Shown: positions 9,025 through 17,551 of the stretch, piece after piece | Position numbering within the stretch: position 1 is the stretch's first letter | How the letters are laid out: every line of letters begins with the position of its first letter | DNA from: G963717155 sp963717155 | GTDB lineage: Bacteria; Actinomycetota; Thermoleophilia; Gaiellales; JALYLC01 | Reading direction: 5' to 3' | DNA length: 64,000 nucleotides | Assembly (NCBI GenBank): GCA_963717155.1 | Contig: OY970326.1 | Span: 1,116,001 to 1,180,000 of the forward strand | Program-made: the position numbers and the translations under genes | Notes under the pieces: model-generated | Told to the model about the DNA's origin: nothing | The model's input: the letters and a program-made list of their open reading frames with translations, nothing else | The model's database searches: none

Positions 9025-9207
9025 TTAGAGCTTGGAGGTGACGCTGCTCAGTGCGCTGCTGATGCCACCGGCGAGGAACGCGAGCGCTCCGAGAATCGCG
9101 ATGGTGATGACAGCGAGCACGACGGCATACTCAGCCATCGTCTGGCCGCTCTCGCTCTCGCGAGCTGCGGCAACCACGCTCTGGAAGAAGGCATACAGCT
9201 TGATCAT
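9025..9207 (-). CDS. flp: Flp-family type IVb pilin (copy 1)
   Basis: A 60-residue prepilin: short leader, then the Flp motif GQTMAEY at about residues 21-27 (cleavage after Gly, with the Glu five residues later), followed by the hydrophobic helix VVLAVITIAILGALAFLAGG and a short Ser-rich tail. Flp pilins polymerise into the Tad adhesive pilus after processing by a TadV-like peptidase, not present in this window. ATG start at 9207, preceded by a GAAGGGA ribosome-binding site. It is nearly identical in the mature part to two neighbours and is followed by its own hairpin. Confidence 0.93.
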   Translation of the reverse strand: MIKLYAFFQSVVAAARESESGQTMAEYAVVLAVITIAILGALAFLAGGISSALSSVTSKL

Positions 9208-9399
9208 GTGAGTCCCTTCGATCCCTTGATGACAGTGACCCTCGCGCCTCGCCGGGTTCGTGCCCATTCGTTCCCGGTCCGGGGTGCGGGTCGCCTCTGC
9301 CGCGGGCGGGGCCCAACGGCGCTTGTTCTCAGGATGTCGGCAGACAGGGGTGTCTACATATCACCCGTTCGAGGGTTCTTGGAGCGGCCGATCAGTCCC

Positions 9400-9422
9400 G
9401 CCCCGCCGCGACGCGGCGGGGC
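9400..9422 (-). terminator. Hairpin downstream of the second Flp pilin gene
   Basis: GCCCCGCCG (9400-9408) pairs with CGGCGGGGC (9414-9422) around a 5-nt loop, 43 nt after the stop of the 9466-9648 pilin on the minus strand. It resembles the hairpins after the other two pilin genes, so each pilin seems to have its own transcript end. Confidence 0.65.
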
Positions 9423-9465
9423 TCAGGTGACGCGCTGTACGGTCTCGGTACGTCGTGCTCGGCGC

Positions 9466-9648
9466 TTAGAGCTTGGAGGTGACGCTGCTCAGGGCGCTGC
9501 TGATGCCACCGGCGAGGAACGAGAGCGCACCGAGGATCGCGATGGTGATGACGGCGAGCACGACGGCGTACTCAGCCATCGTCTGGCCGCTCTCGGACTC
9601 GCGCGCCTCGGCTACGAAGCTCTGGACGAATGCGTAGAGCTTGGTCAT
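9466..9648 (-). CDS. flp: Flp-family type IVb pilin (copy 2)
   Basis: A 60-residue prepilin with GQTMAEY followed by the same hydrophobic helix as copy 1 (one conservative change, ALAF to ALSF) and an identical C-terminus ISSALSSVTSKL. The leader differs (MTKLYAFVQSFVAEA versus MIKLYAFFQSVVAAA). ATG start at 9648, with GAAGGGACCA upstream. Probably a tandem duplication that raises pilin dose or allows mixed fibres. Confidence 0.93.
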   Translation of the reverse strand: MTKLYAFVQSFVAEARESESGQTMAEYAVVLAVITIAILGALSFLAGGISSALSSVTSKL

Positions 9649-9803
9649 GACTGGTCCCTTCGATCTTCGACTGCCGTAGATGGACTCCACGGCTCGTGTC
9701 CTGAAGGTCTCGGCACTTGCACGGGCCCGTGCTTCCCCCATTCGGGGCTCAGATCCCGCGCGCAGCTGCCGACCGCCGCGAATGGACCGACCACACCTGC
9801 CGG

Positions 9804-9840
9804 ACCACACGAAGGCCCCGCGCCGGCGGGGCCTTGTGGT
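9804..9840 (-). terminator. Long hairpin downstream of the third Flp pilin gene
   Basis: A 10-bp stem AAGGCCCCGC / GCGGGGCCTT with a 4-nt loop, extended by an outer ACCAC/GTGGT stem across a 3-nt bulge. It lies about 50 nt past the stop of the 9892-10074 pilin on the minus strand. Confidence 0.7.
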
Positions 9841-9891
9841 CGGTCTGGCATCTCGTGCTCCGGGCCTTGGTGGAAGCGCCTGACGCGCTTC

Positions 9892-10074
9892 CTAGAGGGT
9901 GGAGGTGACGCTGCTGAGGGCGCTGCTGATGCCGCCGGCGAGGAACGAGAGCGCGCCGATGATCGCGATGGTGACGACGGCGAGCACGACGGCGTACTCG
10001 GCCATCGTCTGGCCGCTCTCAGAGTCACGTGTAACAGCTGCGAGGCTCTGGATGAACGAGTAGATCCTGGTCAT
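9892..10074 (-). CDS. flp: Flp-family type IVb pilin (copy 3)
   Basis: A 60-residue prepilin, the most upstream of the tad locus: leader MTRIYSFIQSLAAVTRDSES, processing motif GQTMAEY, helix VVLAVVTIAIIGALSFLAGG and tail ISSALSSVTSTL. ATG start at 10074, with GAGGGGAG upstream as ribosome-binding site. It is the first gene downstream of the 422-nt intergenic region that must hold the tad promoter. Confidence 0.93.
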   Translation of the reverse strand: MTRIYSFIQSLAAVTRDSESGQTMAEYAVVLAVVTIAIIGALSFLAGGISSALSSVTSTL

Positions 10075-10496
10075 GGTGCTCCCCTCGAGTCTTTGATTCC
10101 GTGGCCCTCGGCCATCGGTTCGTGTCACGAGGATCACGCCGTGTGCCACGTCTCCGTTATCCCCCTTCGGAGGGGTTCTGTGTGCGCCGGGACACGCGTC
10201 CCCTAGAGCCCGTCGATGATCGGTCGCGGCGCTCGGCGTCCTGGGATCGTCCTGCGGTCTGGGGTCTGTGCTCGTTCCTCGCGTCGACCCCCGACCTCCG
10301 GCGACCCGGATCCCGCTCGCGGCCACTTGGTTGTCCGGCGTTCGCTCGGTGAGCGGGCTCCGGGGCTTCGCAGAGACGCCGGCTGGCTCTTGTTCAGGCG
10401 TCCGGCCTGTGCTGCGAGCCAGCCGACGCCCCTGCTCGCTCCCAGAACACCGAGCATCCACGCCGGCTCTTCGACAGTCTCTTAGAGTGCCGTCCC
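10075..10496. other. Intergenic region between the third flp gene and folD
   Basis: These 422 nt separate divergent genes and should carry promoters for both. The one clear structure is a hairpin CCCCT/AGGGG with a TCGG tetraloop at 10162-10175, about 90 nt upstream of the pilin start. Open frames here have no recognisable product. I see no convincing -35/-10 pair. Confidence 0.5.
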
Positions 10497-11363
10497 ATGG
10501 CCGCAGCGATCATCGATGGGGCCGCCGTCTCGTCCCGCGTCCGCGAGGAGGTCGCCGCCGGAGTGGCAGAGCTCGTCGCGAGCGGCGGGCCGAAGCCGGG
10601 CCTCGCGACCGTGCTCGTCGGCAGCGATCCGGCGTCCCAGGTGTACGTGCGCAACAAGAACCAGGCCACCGAGAAGGCCGGTATGCGCTCGTTCCACCAC
10701 GAGCTTCCCGCCACGACGCCACAGGCCGAGCTGGACGCCCTCATCGAGCGTCTGAACGACGACCCGGACGTGCACGGCATCCTGATCCAGAGCCCGCTGC
10801 CCGATGGCCTCGACGAGCAGCGCGCCTTCGGGCTCGTCGACCCGAACAAGGACGTCGACGGCTTCCACCCGTGGAACGTCGGCCAGCTGGTCCTCGGGCG
10901 CCCCGGGCTGCGCTCCTGCACCCCTGCGGGGGTGATGGAGCTCCTACGCGATCAGGGCGTCGATCTCGTCGGCGCCAACGCCACCGTGATCGGCCGCTCG
11001 AACATCGTCGGGAAGCCGCTCTCGCTGATGCTGCTCGCGGCCCACTGCACCGTCACGATCATGCACTCCCGCACGCGGGAGCTCGCGGCTCAGGCGAGCC
11101 GGGCCGACATCCTCGTCGCCGCGATCGGCCGGCCGCGCTTCGTCACGGCCGACATGGTGAAGCCCGGCGCGGTCGTGATCGACGTCGGCATCAACCGGAC
11201 CGAGGACGGCCTGGTCGGCGACGTCGACTTCGGCCCCGTCAGCGAGGTCGCGTCTGCGATCACGCCCGTGCCGCGCGGCGTCGGCCCGATGACGATCGCG
11301 ATGTTGCTCCGGAACACGCTCGACGCCGCGAGGGCCGGCGTCAGCGCGTCCCGAGCGGTGTGA
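10497..11363 (+). CDS. folD: FolD, methylenetetrahydrofolate dehydrogenase/cyclohydrolase
   Basis: A 288-residue bifunctional enzyme converting 5,10-methylene-THF to 10-formyl-THF in the cytoplasm with NADP+. The catalytic region contains Y50 and K54 (YVRNKNQATEKAG), then GILIQSPLPDGLDEQ and DPNKDVDGFHPWN. The dinucleotide-binding part shows VIGRSNIVGKPLSLML and DVGINR, ending in PVPRGVGPMTIAML. Length is normal and the ATG start at 10497 is unambiguous. It converges on the membrane protein gene, overlapping its 3' end by 23 bp. It supplies one-carbon units and has no obvious functional link to the pilus genes. Confidence 0.97.
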   Translation: MAAAIIDGAAVSSRVREEVAAGVAELVASGGPKPGLATVLVGSDPASQVYVRNKNQATEKAGMRSFHHELPATTPQAELDALIERLNDDPDVHGILIQSPLPDGLDEQRAFGLVDPNKDVDGFHPWNVGQLVLGRPGLRSCTPAGVMELLRDQGVDLVGANATVIGRSNIVGKPLSLMLLAAHCTVTIMHSRTRELAAQASRADILVAAIGRPRFVTADMVKPGAVVIDVGINRTEDGLVGDVDFGPVSEVASAITPVPRGVGPMTIAMLLRNTLDAARAGVSASRAV

Positions 11364-12837
11364 CGCTCGGGCGGAGGATCGCGTACACGTCGCCGTGCTG
11401 CGACAACAGGCGGGCGCCCGGCTCGGCGAGCAGCGAGCCCACGAGCTCGGGGTTCGCCGACTTGCTCCAGAGCGTGAGGCGATAGCCGCGGAACGGCTTG
11501 TTCCACGTCGGCCCCGCGGCCTGCTGCATGTGCACGACCTGCTTGAGGCCGCGGCCTCCCAGGAGCTCGAACCGGATGTCGAACGCGATGCGGCCGCGGA
11601 GTGCCGGATACGTCCACTCGAGCCAGTCGGCGTAGCCCGGATCGCTGAGGATGCGCAGCGACGGGTCGGCCGCGGCCCTGTTCGCGATCACGGCGGCCTC
11701 GGCGGTGGGCCACGGGTGCACGAGCTTGGACGTCGAGAGGCCGGCGGCGAGCACGCCTACCCCGATCGCGCCTGCCAGCGTGAGGACGGTGAGGATCGGG
11801 CGTAGACGCGAGCGCACGGTCGACTCCGGCGACCAGGCGGCGAGACCCGAGGGCAGCAGCACCACGACGGCGAGCGGGAGCCAGACGATGTTGCGCACCG
11901 TGTCGAGGCCCGCGAGCACGAGCGCCACCAGGCACAGGCTGTCGAACAGGCGGAGCTTGATCTCGGGACGGAGCACCGCGACGAGCGCGACCGCGGCGAA
12001 CACGAAGAACGCCGGCCATGCCCGAAGCGTCGTGCCCGCCCACTCGGTGACGTACTCGTGGAAGGCGCCGTTCGTGGCCGTGCCCTTGTAGTACTGGAAG
12101 AGCGCGGGGCCGTAGGGCGACGCGAACGGTGCCACGAGGGCGACACACGAGAGCGCGAGCGGGCGCCGGAGGTCGGCCAGTCGGCGGTGGCGCAGGGCGA
12201 TGCCGATGGCGACGATGCAGCGCAGCAACAGGAGCGCGCAGCCGAGCAGCACGCTGCCATGCAGGTTGGCCCACAGCGCGAGCAGGGGGATGACGAGCAG
12301 GATCCGTCGATCTGGCGTCCGTGCATCACGCGCGAGGAGCCAGAGGAGCAACGCGAAGAGCGGCATCGCGAACGACTGCGCACGGGCCGTCGAGAGCACC
12401 TGGATCAGCAGCACCGGCGTCGCCAGCGCGGCGATCCACATCGGCGTGCCGCCCAGGCTGCGGGAGGCGGAGATCGCGATGAACAGGCCGCCCGTCAGCA
12501 GCACGCAGTCCGCGAGGTACACGAGCGGGAGCCCGCCGACGGCGTAGAAGCCATACGACGCGAGGTGCGCGAGCCACTGCTGGTCCTGCCATGGATGCCC
12601 GGCCGTGAACGCCATCAGGCGGTCGCTGTGGGGCAGGCCGTACTGCACGATGTCGCGCCCGGAGACCAGGTCGAACCAGGTATCCCCGGTGATCCGGCCG
12701 GCTGCCTCGAACAGCAGGCCGAGCGCGAGCAGGAGCAGCGGCAGCGCCAGCAGCGGATTCGGGATCGCGCGGTCGATGGCGCGCGCGAATCCCGCAAACG
12801 GATGGGTGCCGCGAGGCGCCTGGTCCTGGACACTCAC
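11341..12837 (-). CDS. Polytopic membrane protein of unknown function, possibly GT-C-like
   Basis: A 498-residue protein with about 10-12 hydrophobic segments beginning at residue 27. An early loop reads WFDLVSGRDIVQYGLPHSD then HPWQDQQWLAHLASYGFY, after the first membrane helix. The C-terminal 120 residues look like a soluble domain with few hydrophobic runs. This arrangement (first outer loop after helix 1, many helices, soluble tail) fits GT-C membrane glycosyltransferases or related actinobacterial proteins, but I see no decisive catalytic DxD. GTG start at 12837. Flanked by folD (convergent) and a divergent Flp pilin upstream on the same strand, so an envelope or pilus-glycan role is possible but unproven. 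Confidence 0.75.
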   Translation of the reverse strand: MSVQDQAPRGTHPFAGFARAIDRAIPNPLLALPLLLLALGLLFEAAGRITGDTWFDLVSGRDIVQYGLPHSDRLMAFTAGHPWQDQQWLAHLASYGFYAVGGLPLVYLADCVLLTGGLFIAISASRSLGGTPMWIAALATPVLLIQVLSTARAQSFAMPLFALLLWLLARDARTPDRRILLVIPLLALWANLHGSVLLGCALLLLRCIVAIGIALRHRRLADLRRPLALSCVALVAPFASPYGPALFQYYKGTATNGAFHEYVTEWAGTTLRAWPAFFVFAAVALVAVLRPEIKLRLFDSLCLVALVLAGLDTVRNIVWLPLAVVVLLPSGLAAWSPESTVRSRLRPILTVLTLAGAIGVGVLAAGLSTSKLVHPWPTAEAAVIANRAAADPSLRILSDPGYADWLEWTYPALRGRIAFDIRFELLGGRGLKQVVHMQQAAGPTWNKPFRGYRLTLWSKSANPELVGSLLAEPGARLLSQHGDVYAILRPSVTPLGTR

Positions 12838-12901
12838 AACGGCGTCATCGGCAGGTACGCCGCAATGATTGAATCCGAACCCGGGCCCGCGCGGAGCCCG
12901 G

Positions 12902-13090
12902 TCAGAGTCCGGAGACGATCGTCGATGCCTCCGATGAGAGGGTGGTGCTCACGGCGGTCGAGAACACCGTGAGGGCGCCGACCACCGCGATGATGAGGAT
13001 GGCGAGCAGCGTCGCGTACTCGGCCATGGTCTGGCCCTGCTCTGACCGCGCGCCGCGCCAGATCGCCCATTGCCGCGCCCATCCGCTCAC
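12902..13090 (-). CDS. Divergent Flp-like pilin (fourth copy)
   Basis: A 62-residue protein with the Flp processing motif EQGQTMAEY preceded by an unusually Trp-rich leader (MSGWARQWAIWRGA) and followed by the helix ATLLAILIIAVVGALTVFS and a Ser/Thr tail. It matches the other pilins only at the motif. The start is GTG 13090, chosen because a strong GGAGGT lies 5 nt upstream; the in-frame ATG at 13126 lacks this. It may be a minor pilin or belong with the adjacent membrane protein, 64 nt downstream on the same strand. Confidence 0.85.
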   Translation of the reverse strand: MSGWARQWAIWRGARSEQGQTMAEYATLLAILIIAVVGALTVFSTAVSTTLSSEASTIVSGL

Positions 13091-13222
13091 GTCGCACCTC
13101 CGAACGCGTTGCTTGCCGCCGCACACTCCCCGTACGAGATCGTCCGCGGCGGGCCGGAGCTGAACCCTCTACCGGGGTAATCGCGTCTCTGCGCTCGCGG
13201 CCGCCACTATTCTCCGTCGACG

Positions 13223-13510
13223 ATGGCTCTCGACCGCGATGACGTCCTGCACGCTGCGGCCCTCGCCCGCATCGGCCTCGCCGACGACGAGGTCGACGGC
13301 TTCCTGCGCGACCTCTCGGGCATCCTCGAGCACATCGGCCGCATCAGCGAGCTCGAGCTCGCCGACGTGCCCCCGACGTCGCATCCCCTCGCCCTTGCGA
13401 ACCGGTTCGGTGAGGACGTGCCCCGCCCGTCGTGGCCGAGAGACGAGATGCTGGCGCTCGCGCCCGACCCTGCCGACGGCGGCTTCCGCGTCCCCCCGAT
13501 CGGGGCGTGA
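13223..13510 (+). CDS. gatC: GatC, Asp/Glu-tRNA amidotransferase subunit C
   Basis: A 95-residue protein with the GatC pattern: N-terminal helices (ALARIGLADDEVDGFLRDLSGILEHI), a linker, and a C-terminal segment that includes SHPLALANRFGEDVPR. It wraps GatA and stabilises the GatCAB complex that converts mischarged Asp-tRNA(Asn)/Glu-tRNA(Gln) to the correct aminoacyl-tRNA. ATG start at 13223. Its stop overlaps the GTG start of gatA, so translation is coupled. A tRNA-Asn gene, a possible substrate, lies at 40.5 kb. Confidence 0.95.
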   Translation: MALDRDDVLHAAALARIGLADDEVDGFLRDLSGILEHIGRISELELADVPPTSHPLALANRFGEDVPRPSWPRDEMLALAPDPADGGFRVPPIGA

Positions 13511-14976
13511 CCGGAATCGACCCGCTGCGGACGACCGCCGAGGAGATCGCGGCGCGCCTCGCCGCGCGCGAGGTCTCGTGCAAGGAGGTTGCAGGTGCCT
13601 ACCTCGAGCGCATCGAGTCGCTCGATCCGGATCTCCACGTCTTCCTGCACGTCGATCCCGAGCGCACGCTCGCCGATGCAGCGCGGCTCGACGCGGCGGG
13701 ACCGACCGGTCTGCAGGGCGTGCCGATCGCGTACAAGGACCTGCTGTGCACGCGTGACGTGCCCACGACCGCAGGCTCGCGCGTCCTCGAGGGCTACCGG
13801 CCGCCGTACAGCGCGACCGTCGTGCGTCGCGGCAACGACGCGGGCCTGGTCTCGCTCGGCAAGCTCAACATGGACGAGTTCGCGATGGGCTCGTCGACCG
13901 AGAACTCGGGGTACGGCCCGACGCGCAACCCGTGGGATCCGTCGCGCGTTCCGGGGGGATCGAGCGGCGGCTCGGCCGCGGCCGTTGCCGCGGGACTCGC
14001 ACCGCTGACGCTCGGCACCGACACGGGCGGCTCGATCCGCCAGCCCGCCGCCCTGTGCGGCGTGGTCGGGCTCAAGCCCACGTACGGCGCGGTCTCGCGC
14101 TACGGGGCGATCGCCTTCGCATCGTCGCTCGACCAGATCGGGCCCTTCGGACGCACGGTGCGCGACTGTGCGCTGCTGCTGTCGGTGATCGCCGGCGCGG
14201 ATCCGTGCGACAGCACCTGCCCCGGTCTCCCCGGGACGGTCGAGCTGCCCGTCCGCGACGACCTCCGTGGACTGCGCATCGGCGTGCTCGACGTCACCGG
14301 CGTCGAGGGCGTCGAGCCCGGGGTGCGGGCGACCTACGAGGCGGCCCTCGAGACCCTGCGCGGCCTGGGCGCCGACGAGGTGCGCGAGGTCGACCTCGAG
14401 TTCGCGCTGACGCCCCACGCGCTCGCCGCCTACTACCTGATCGCCCCGGCCGAGGCCTCGGCGAACCTCGCGCGCTACGACGGCGTGCGCTACGGCCTGC
14501 GCGTGGACGCACCCGATGTGTTCTCGATGTACGAGGCGACGCGGGACAGCGGCCTCGGGCGCGAGGTCAAGCGACGCTGCCTGATCGGCGCGTACGCCCT
14601 GTCCGCCGGCTACTACGACGCGCTCTACGGTCAGGCCCAGCGCGTGCGGACGCTGATCTCGCGGGACTTCGCGCGCGTGTTCGAGTCGTGCGACGTGCTC
14701 GTCTGCCCGACCTCGCCGACGGTCGCCTTCGAGATCGGGGCGCTCGTCGACGATCCGCTCGCGATGTACGCCTGCGACCTCTTCACGCTCCCGGTGAACC
14801 TGGCGGGCCTACCTGGCCTCTCGATCCCGTGCGGGCTCAGCGAGGGGCTGCCCGTCGGCTTCCAGCTCGTCGGCCCGGCCTTCTCCGAGAACACGCTGCT
14901 CGCAGCCGGGCATGCGCTCGAGCACGCCTTCGCGTTCGACCCGGTGCCTCCGCGGCTCGACGGAGCGGCCTCGTGA
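13507..14976 (+). CDS. gatA: GatA, Asp/Glu-tRNA amidotransferase subunit A (amidase)
   Basis: A 489-residue amidase-signature enzyme that releases ammonia from glutamine for GatB. The Ser-cisSer-Lys triad is visible as K77 (PIAYKD), S152 (in GGSSGGSAAA) and S176 (GTDTGGSIRQPA). The GTG start at 13507 overlaps the gatC stop (GTGA); this start is chosen over an upstream ATG inside gatC because the N-terminus TGIDPLRTTAEEIAARLAAR matches the family. It overlaps gatB by the same 4-bp arrangement. Confidence 0.97.
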   Translation: MTGIDPLRTTAEEIAARLAAREVSCKEVAGAYLERIESLDPDLHVFLHVDPERTLADAARLDAAGPTGLQGVPIAYKDLLCTRDVPTTAGSRVLEGYRPPYSATVVRRGNDAGLVSLGKLNMDEFAMGSSTENSGYGPTRNPWDPSRVPGGSSGGSAAAVAAGLAPLTLGTDTGGSIRQPAALCGVVGLKPTYGAVSRYGAIAFASSLDQIGPFGRTVRDCALLLSVIAGADPCDSTCPGLPGTVELPVRDDLRGLRIGVLDVTGVEGVEPGVRATYEAALETLRGLGADEVREVDLEFALTPHALAAYYLIAPAEASANLARYDGVRYGLRVDAPDVFSMYEATRDSGLGREVKRRCLIGAYALSAGYYDALYGQAQRVRTLISRDFARVFESCDVLVCPTSPTVAFEIGALVDDPLAMYACDLFTLPVNLAGLPGLSIPCGLSEGLPVGFQLVGPAFSENTLLAAGHALEHAFAFDPVPPRLDGAAS

Positions 14977-16445
14977 GCAGCGTCCCGCATGGGTGGGAGG
15001 CCGTGATCGGCCTCGAGATCCACGTGCAGCTGAACACGCGCAGCAAGATGTTCTGCCGCTGTGCGAACGAGTCGGGCGGCGAGCCGAACACCCGCATCTG
15101 CCCCGTCTGCTCGGCGCATCCCGGGGTGCTTCCCGTGCCGAACCGCGCCGCGGTCGAGAAGTCGATCATGGTCGGTCTCGCCCTTGGCTCGCGGATCGCC
15201 GAGCGATCGCTCTTCTACCGCAAGAACTACTTCTATCCCGACTCGCCCAAGGCGTACCAGATCTCGCAGTACGACGAGCCCCTGTGCCTCGGCGGCTCGC
15301 TGGCGGTCGAGGGCCCCGACGGCACCGAGGTGGTGCGCTTCGTGCGTGCGCACCTCGAGGAGGACGCCGCCAAGACGATCCACGCTGGCGGCGGCTCGGG
15401 CAGGATCGCGGGCTCGACCGGCTCCGTCGTCGACTTCAACCGCTGTGGCACGCCCCTGCTCGAGATCGTGACCGAGCCGGATCTCAGCACCCCGGAGGCC
15501 GCGCGCAGGTTCCTCACGCTGCTGAAGGCGACGATCCAGGCGATCGGCGTGTCCGACTGCGACATGGAGAAGGGATCGCTGCGCTGCGACGCCAACGTGT
15601 CGTTGCGCCGTCCCGGCGAGTCCGAGCTCCGTCCCAAGGCCGAGCTGAAGAACATGAACTCGTTCCGGTTCCTCGAGCGCGGCATCGAGGCCGAGCTGCG
15701 CCGTCAGGCGGCGATCTACGAGAGCGGAGGAAGCATCTCGCTGCAGACGTTGCACTACGACCCGCAGCACGACGAGCTGACGGTGCTGCGCTCGAAGGAG
15801 GAGGCCGACGACTACCGGTACTTCCCCGAGCCGGACCTCGTGCCGATGGAGCCGTCCGCCGAGCTGATCGAGCGCCTGCGATCGGAGCTGCCCGAGCTGC
15901 CAGCGGCGCGCGCGGCGCGCTTCGTCTCCGAGTTCGGACTGTCGCTGCAGGACGCCGAGGTGCTGAACCAGACGCCGGCGACGGCGGCCTACTTCGAGGA
16001 GCTCGCGGGGCTCGCGGGCGACCCGAAGGCGGCCGCGAACTGGGTCATGGGCGAGCTCTCGGCCTACCTGAACGAGCATGATCTCGAGATCGAGGACTCC
16101 CCGGTGCGCCCACCCGCGCTCGCGCAGCTGATCGCGCTCGTGGGGAAGGGGACGCTCGGCTCGGCGGGGGCGAAGCAGGTGTTCGCCGCGCTCGCGGCGG
16201 GCGAGGGCGGTGGGGACCCCGCTCGGATCGTGCAGGAGCGGGGGCTCGAGCAGATCGCTGACCAGAGCGCGCTTCGAGCGGTCGTGGACGAGGTCGTCGC
16301 AGCGCACCCGGCGCAGGCCGACGAGTTCCGCGCGGGCAAGCAGGCGCTGCTCGGATTCTTCGTGGGACAGGTGATGCGCTCGACCGGCGGACGGGCCGAG
16401 CCGCGTGCAGTCCAGGAGCTGCTGCGCGAGGTGCTCGGCGCGTGA
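14973..16445 (+). CDS. gatB: GatB, Asp/Glu-tRNA amidotransferase subunit B
   Basis: A 490-residue subunit that binds the mischarged tRNA and performs ATP-dependent transamidation. Family landmarks: WEAVIGLEIHVQLNT at the N-terminus, the zinc-binding cysteines in MFCRCANESGG and ICPVCSAHPG, then the catalytic domain KNYFYPDSPKAYQISQYD and DFNRCGTPLLEIVTEPD, and a C-terminal YqeY-like tail domain from about residue 340. GTG start at 14973 overlaps gatA; its stop overlaps the next gene, a class V aminotransferase. Confidence 0.97.
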   Translation: MSSVPHGWEAVIGLEIHVQLNTRSKMFCRCANESGGEPNTRICPVCSAHPGVLPVPNRAAVEKSIMVGLALGSRIAERSLFYRKNYFYPDSPKAYQISQYDEPLCLGGSLAVEGPDGTEVVRFVRAHLEEDAAKTIHAGGGSGRIAGSTGSVVDFNRCGTPLLEIVTEPDLSTPEAARRFLTLLKATIQAIGVSDCDMEKGSLRCDANVSLRRPGESELRPKAELKNMNSFRFLERGIEAELRRQAAIYESGGSISLQTLHYDPQHDELTVLRSKEEADDYRYFPEPDLVPMEPSAELIERLRSELPELPAARAARFVSEFGLSLQDAEVLNQTPATAAYFEELAGLAGDPKAAANWVMGELSAYLNEHDLEIEDSPVRPPALAQLIALVGKGTLGSAGAKQVFAALAAGEGGGDPARIVQERGLEQIADQSALRAVVDEVVAAHPAQADEFRAGKQALLGFFVGQVMRSTGGRAEPRAVQELLREVLGA

Positions 16446-17551
16446 CGGTAGCGTCCCGGTCGATGCGCCCGACGCCGATCCTGCTGACCCCCGGTCCGAC
16501 GCCGATCCCGCCCGAGGTCCAGGCGGCGATGGCCGTGCCGATGCCGCACCACCGGACGAGCGAGTTCAAGGCGCTGTACGGCGCGGTGCTCGAGAAGCTC
16601 GGACAGGCGTTCCGTACCGAGCACGACGTGCTCATGTTCACGGCGTCCGGCACCGGCGCGTTCGAGTCGGCGTACGCGAACCTGCTCTCGCCCGGCGATC
16701 GCGTCCTGTGCGTGACCGCCGGCAACTTCGGCGATCGCTGGATCTCTATCGCGCAGGCCTACGGGGCCGACGTGCAGACGCTTCGCTTCGAGCTCGGCGA
16801 GCGCCCGGACGTCGACCGCGTCGTCGCTGCCGTCGAGGCCGATCCGGCGCTCGCGCTGATCGTCGTCGTGCACAGCGAGACCTCGACCGGAGCGACGGCC
16901 GACATCCGCGCGATCGCCGAGCGCACGCGCGGGCGCGACGCGCTGCTCGTGGTCGACGCCGTCTCGAGCCTCGGTGCGGCTGCCCTCGAGACGGATGCCT
17001 GGGGGCTCGACGTCGTCGTGACCGGCAGCCAGAAGGCGTTGATGTGCCCTCCGGGCCTGGCCTTCGCGAGCGTCTCGCCGCGTGCCTGGGAACGTGCGGA
17101 GCGCGCGACGTCTCCCCGCTTCTACTTCGACTGGGCGCGCACCCGCAAGGCACAGGTCGCGGGGCCGCAGAGCCCGTTCACGCCAGCGATCCCCCTGGTG
17201 CTCGGGCTCGACACCGCGCTCGACATGCTGCTCGCGGACGGCCTGGAGGCCTCGTGGGCACGCACCGAGGAGCTCGGCGCGATGGTCCGCGGGCGGGTGC
17301 ACGAGATGGGTCTCGAGCTGTTCTCGCCGGACGAGCCCTCGTGCTCGCTCGTGACGGCGATCTCGGTGCCCGACGGCGTTGACGGCGACGCCGTCCGCCG
17401 CGCCCTCTCGAGTCGCCACGGCATCGTCGTGGCCGGCGGCCAGGGGTCGCTCGTCGGCAAGATCTGGCGGGTCGGCCAGTTCGGCGCGATCACGGCACGG
17501 GACCTCCGCTCCGGGCTCGACGCGCTCGCGATCGAGCTCGCGGCCGCATGA
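16442..17551 (+). CDS. Class V aminotransferase, probable serine-pathway aminotransferase
   Basis: A 369-residue PLP enzyme of the alanine-glyoxylate/serine-pyruvate type. It begins with LLTPGPTPIPPEV and has ASGTGAFESAYANLLSPGD for cofactor binding, VVDAVSSLGAA, and the Schiff-base lysine in VTGSQKALMCPPG. Its start overlaps the gatB stop and its stop overlaps the serA start (GTGA/ATGA). The close coupling with serA suggests it transaminates 3-phosphohydroxypyruvate, in place of a classical SerC, or interconverts serine and glyoxylate; that is inference from context. No serB is nearby. Confidence 0.88.
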   Translation: MTVASRSMRPTPILLTPGPTPIPPEVQAAMAVPMPHHRTSEFKALYGAVLEKLGQAFRTEHDVLMFTASGTGAFESAYANLLSPGDRVLCVTAGNFGDRWISIAQAYGADVQTLRFELGERPDVDRVVAAVEADPALALIVVVHSETSTGATADIRAIAERTRGRDALLVVDAVSSLGAAALETDAWGLDVVVTGSQKALMCPPGLAFASVSPRAWERAERATSPRFYFDWARTRKAQVAGPQSPFTPAIPLVLGLDTALDMLLADGLEASWARTEELGAMVRGRVHEMGLELFSPDEPSCSLVTAISVPDGVDGDAVRRALSSRHGIVVAGGQGSLVGKIWRVGQFGAITARDLRSGLDALAIELAAA

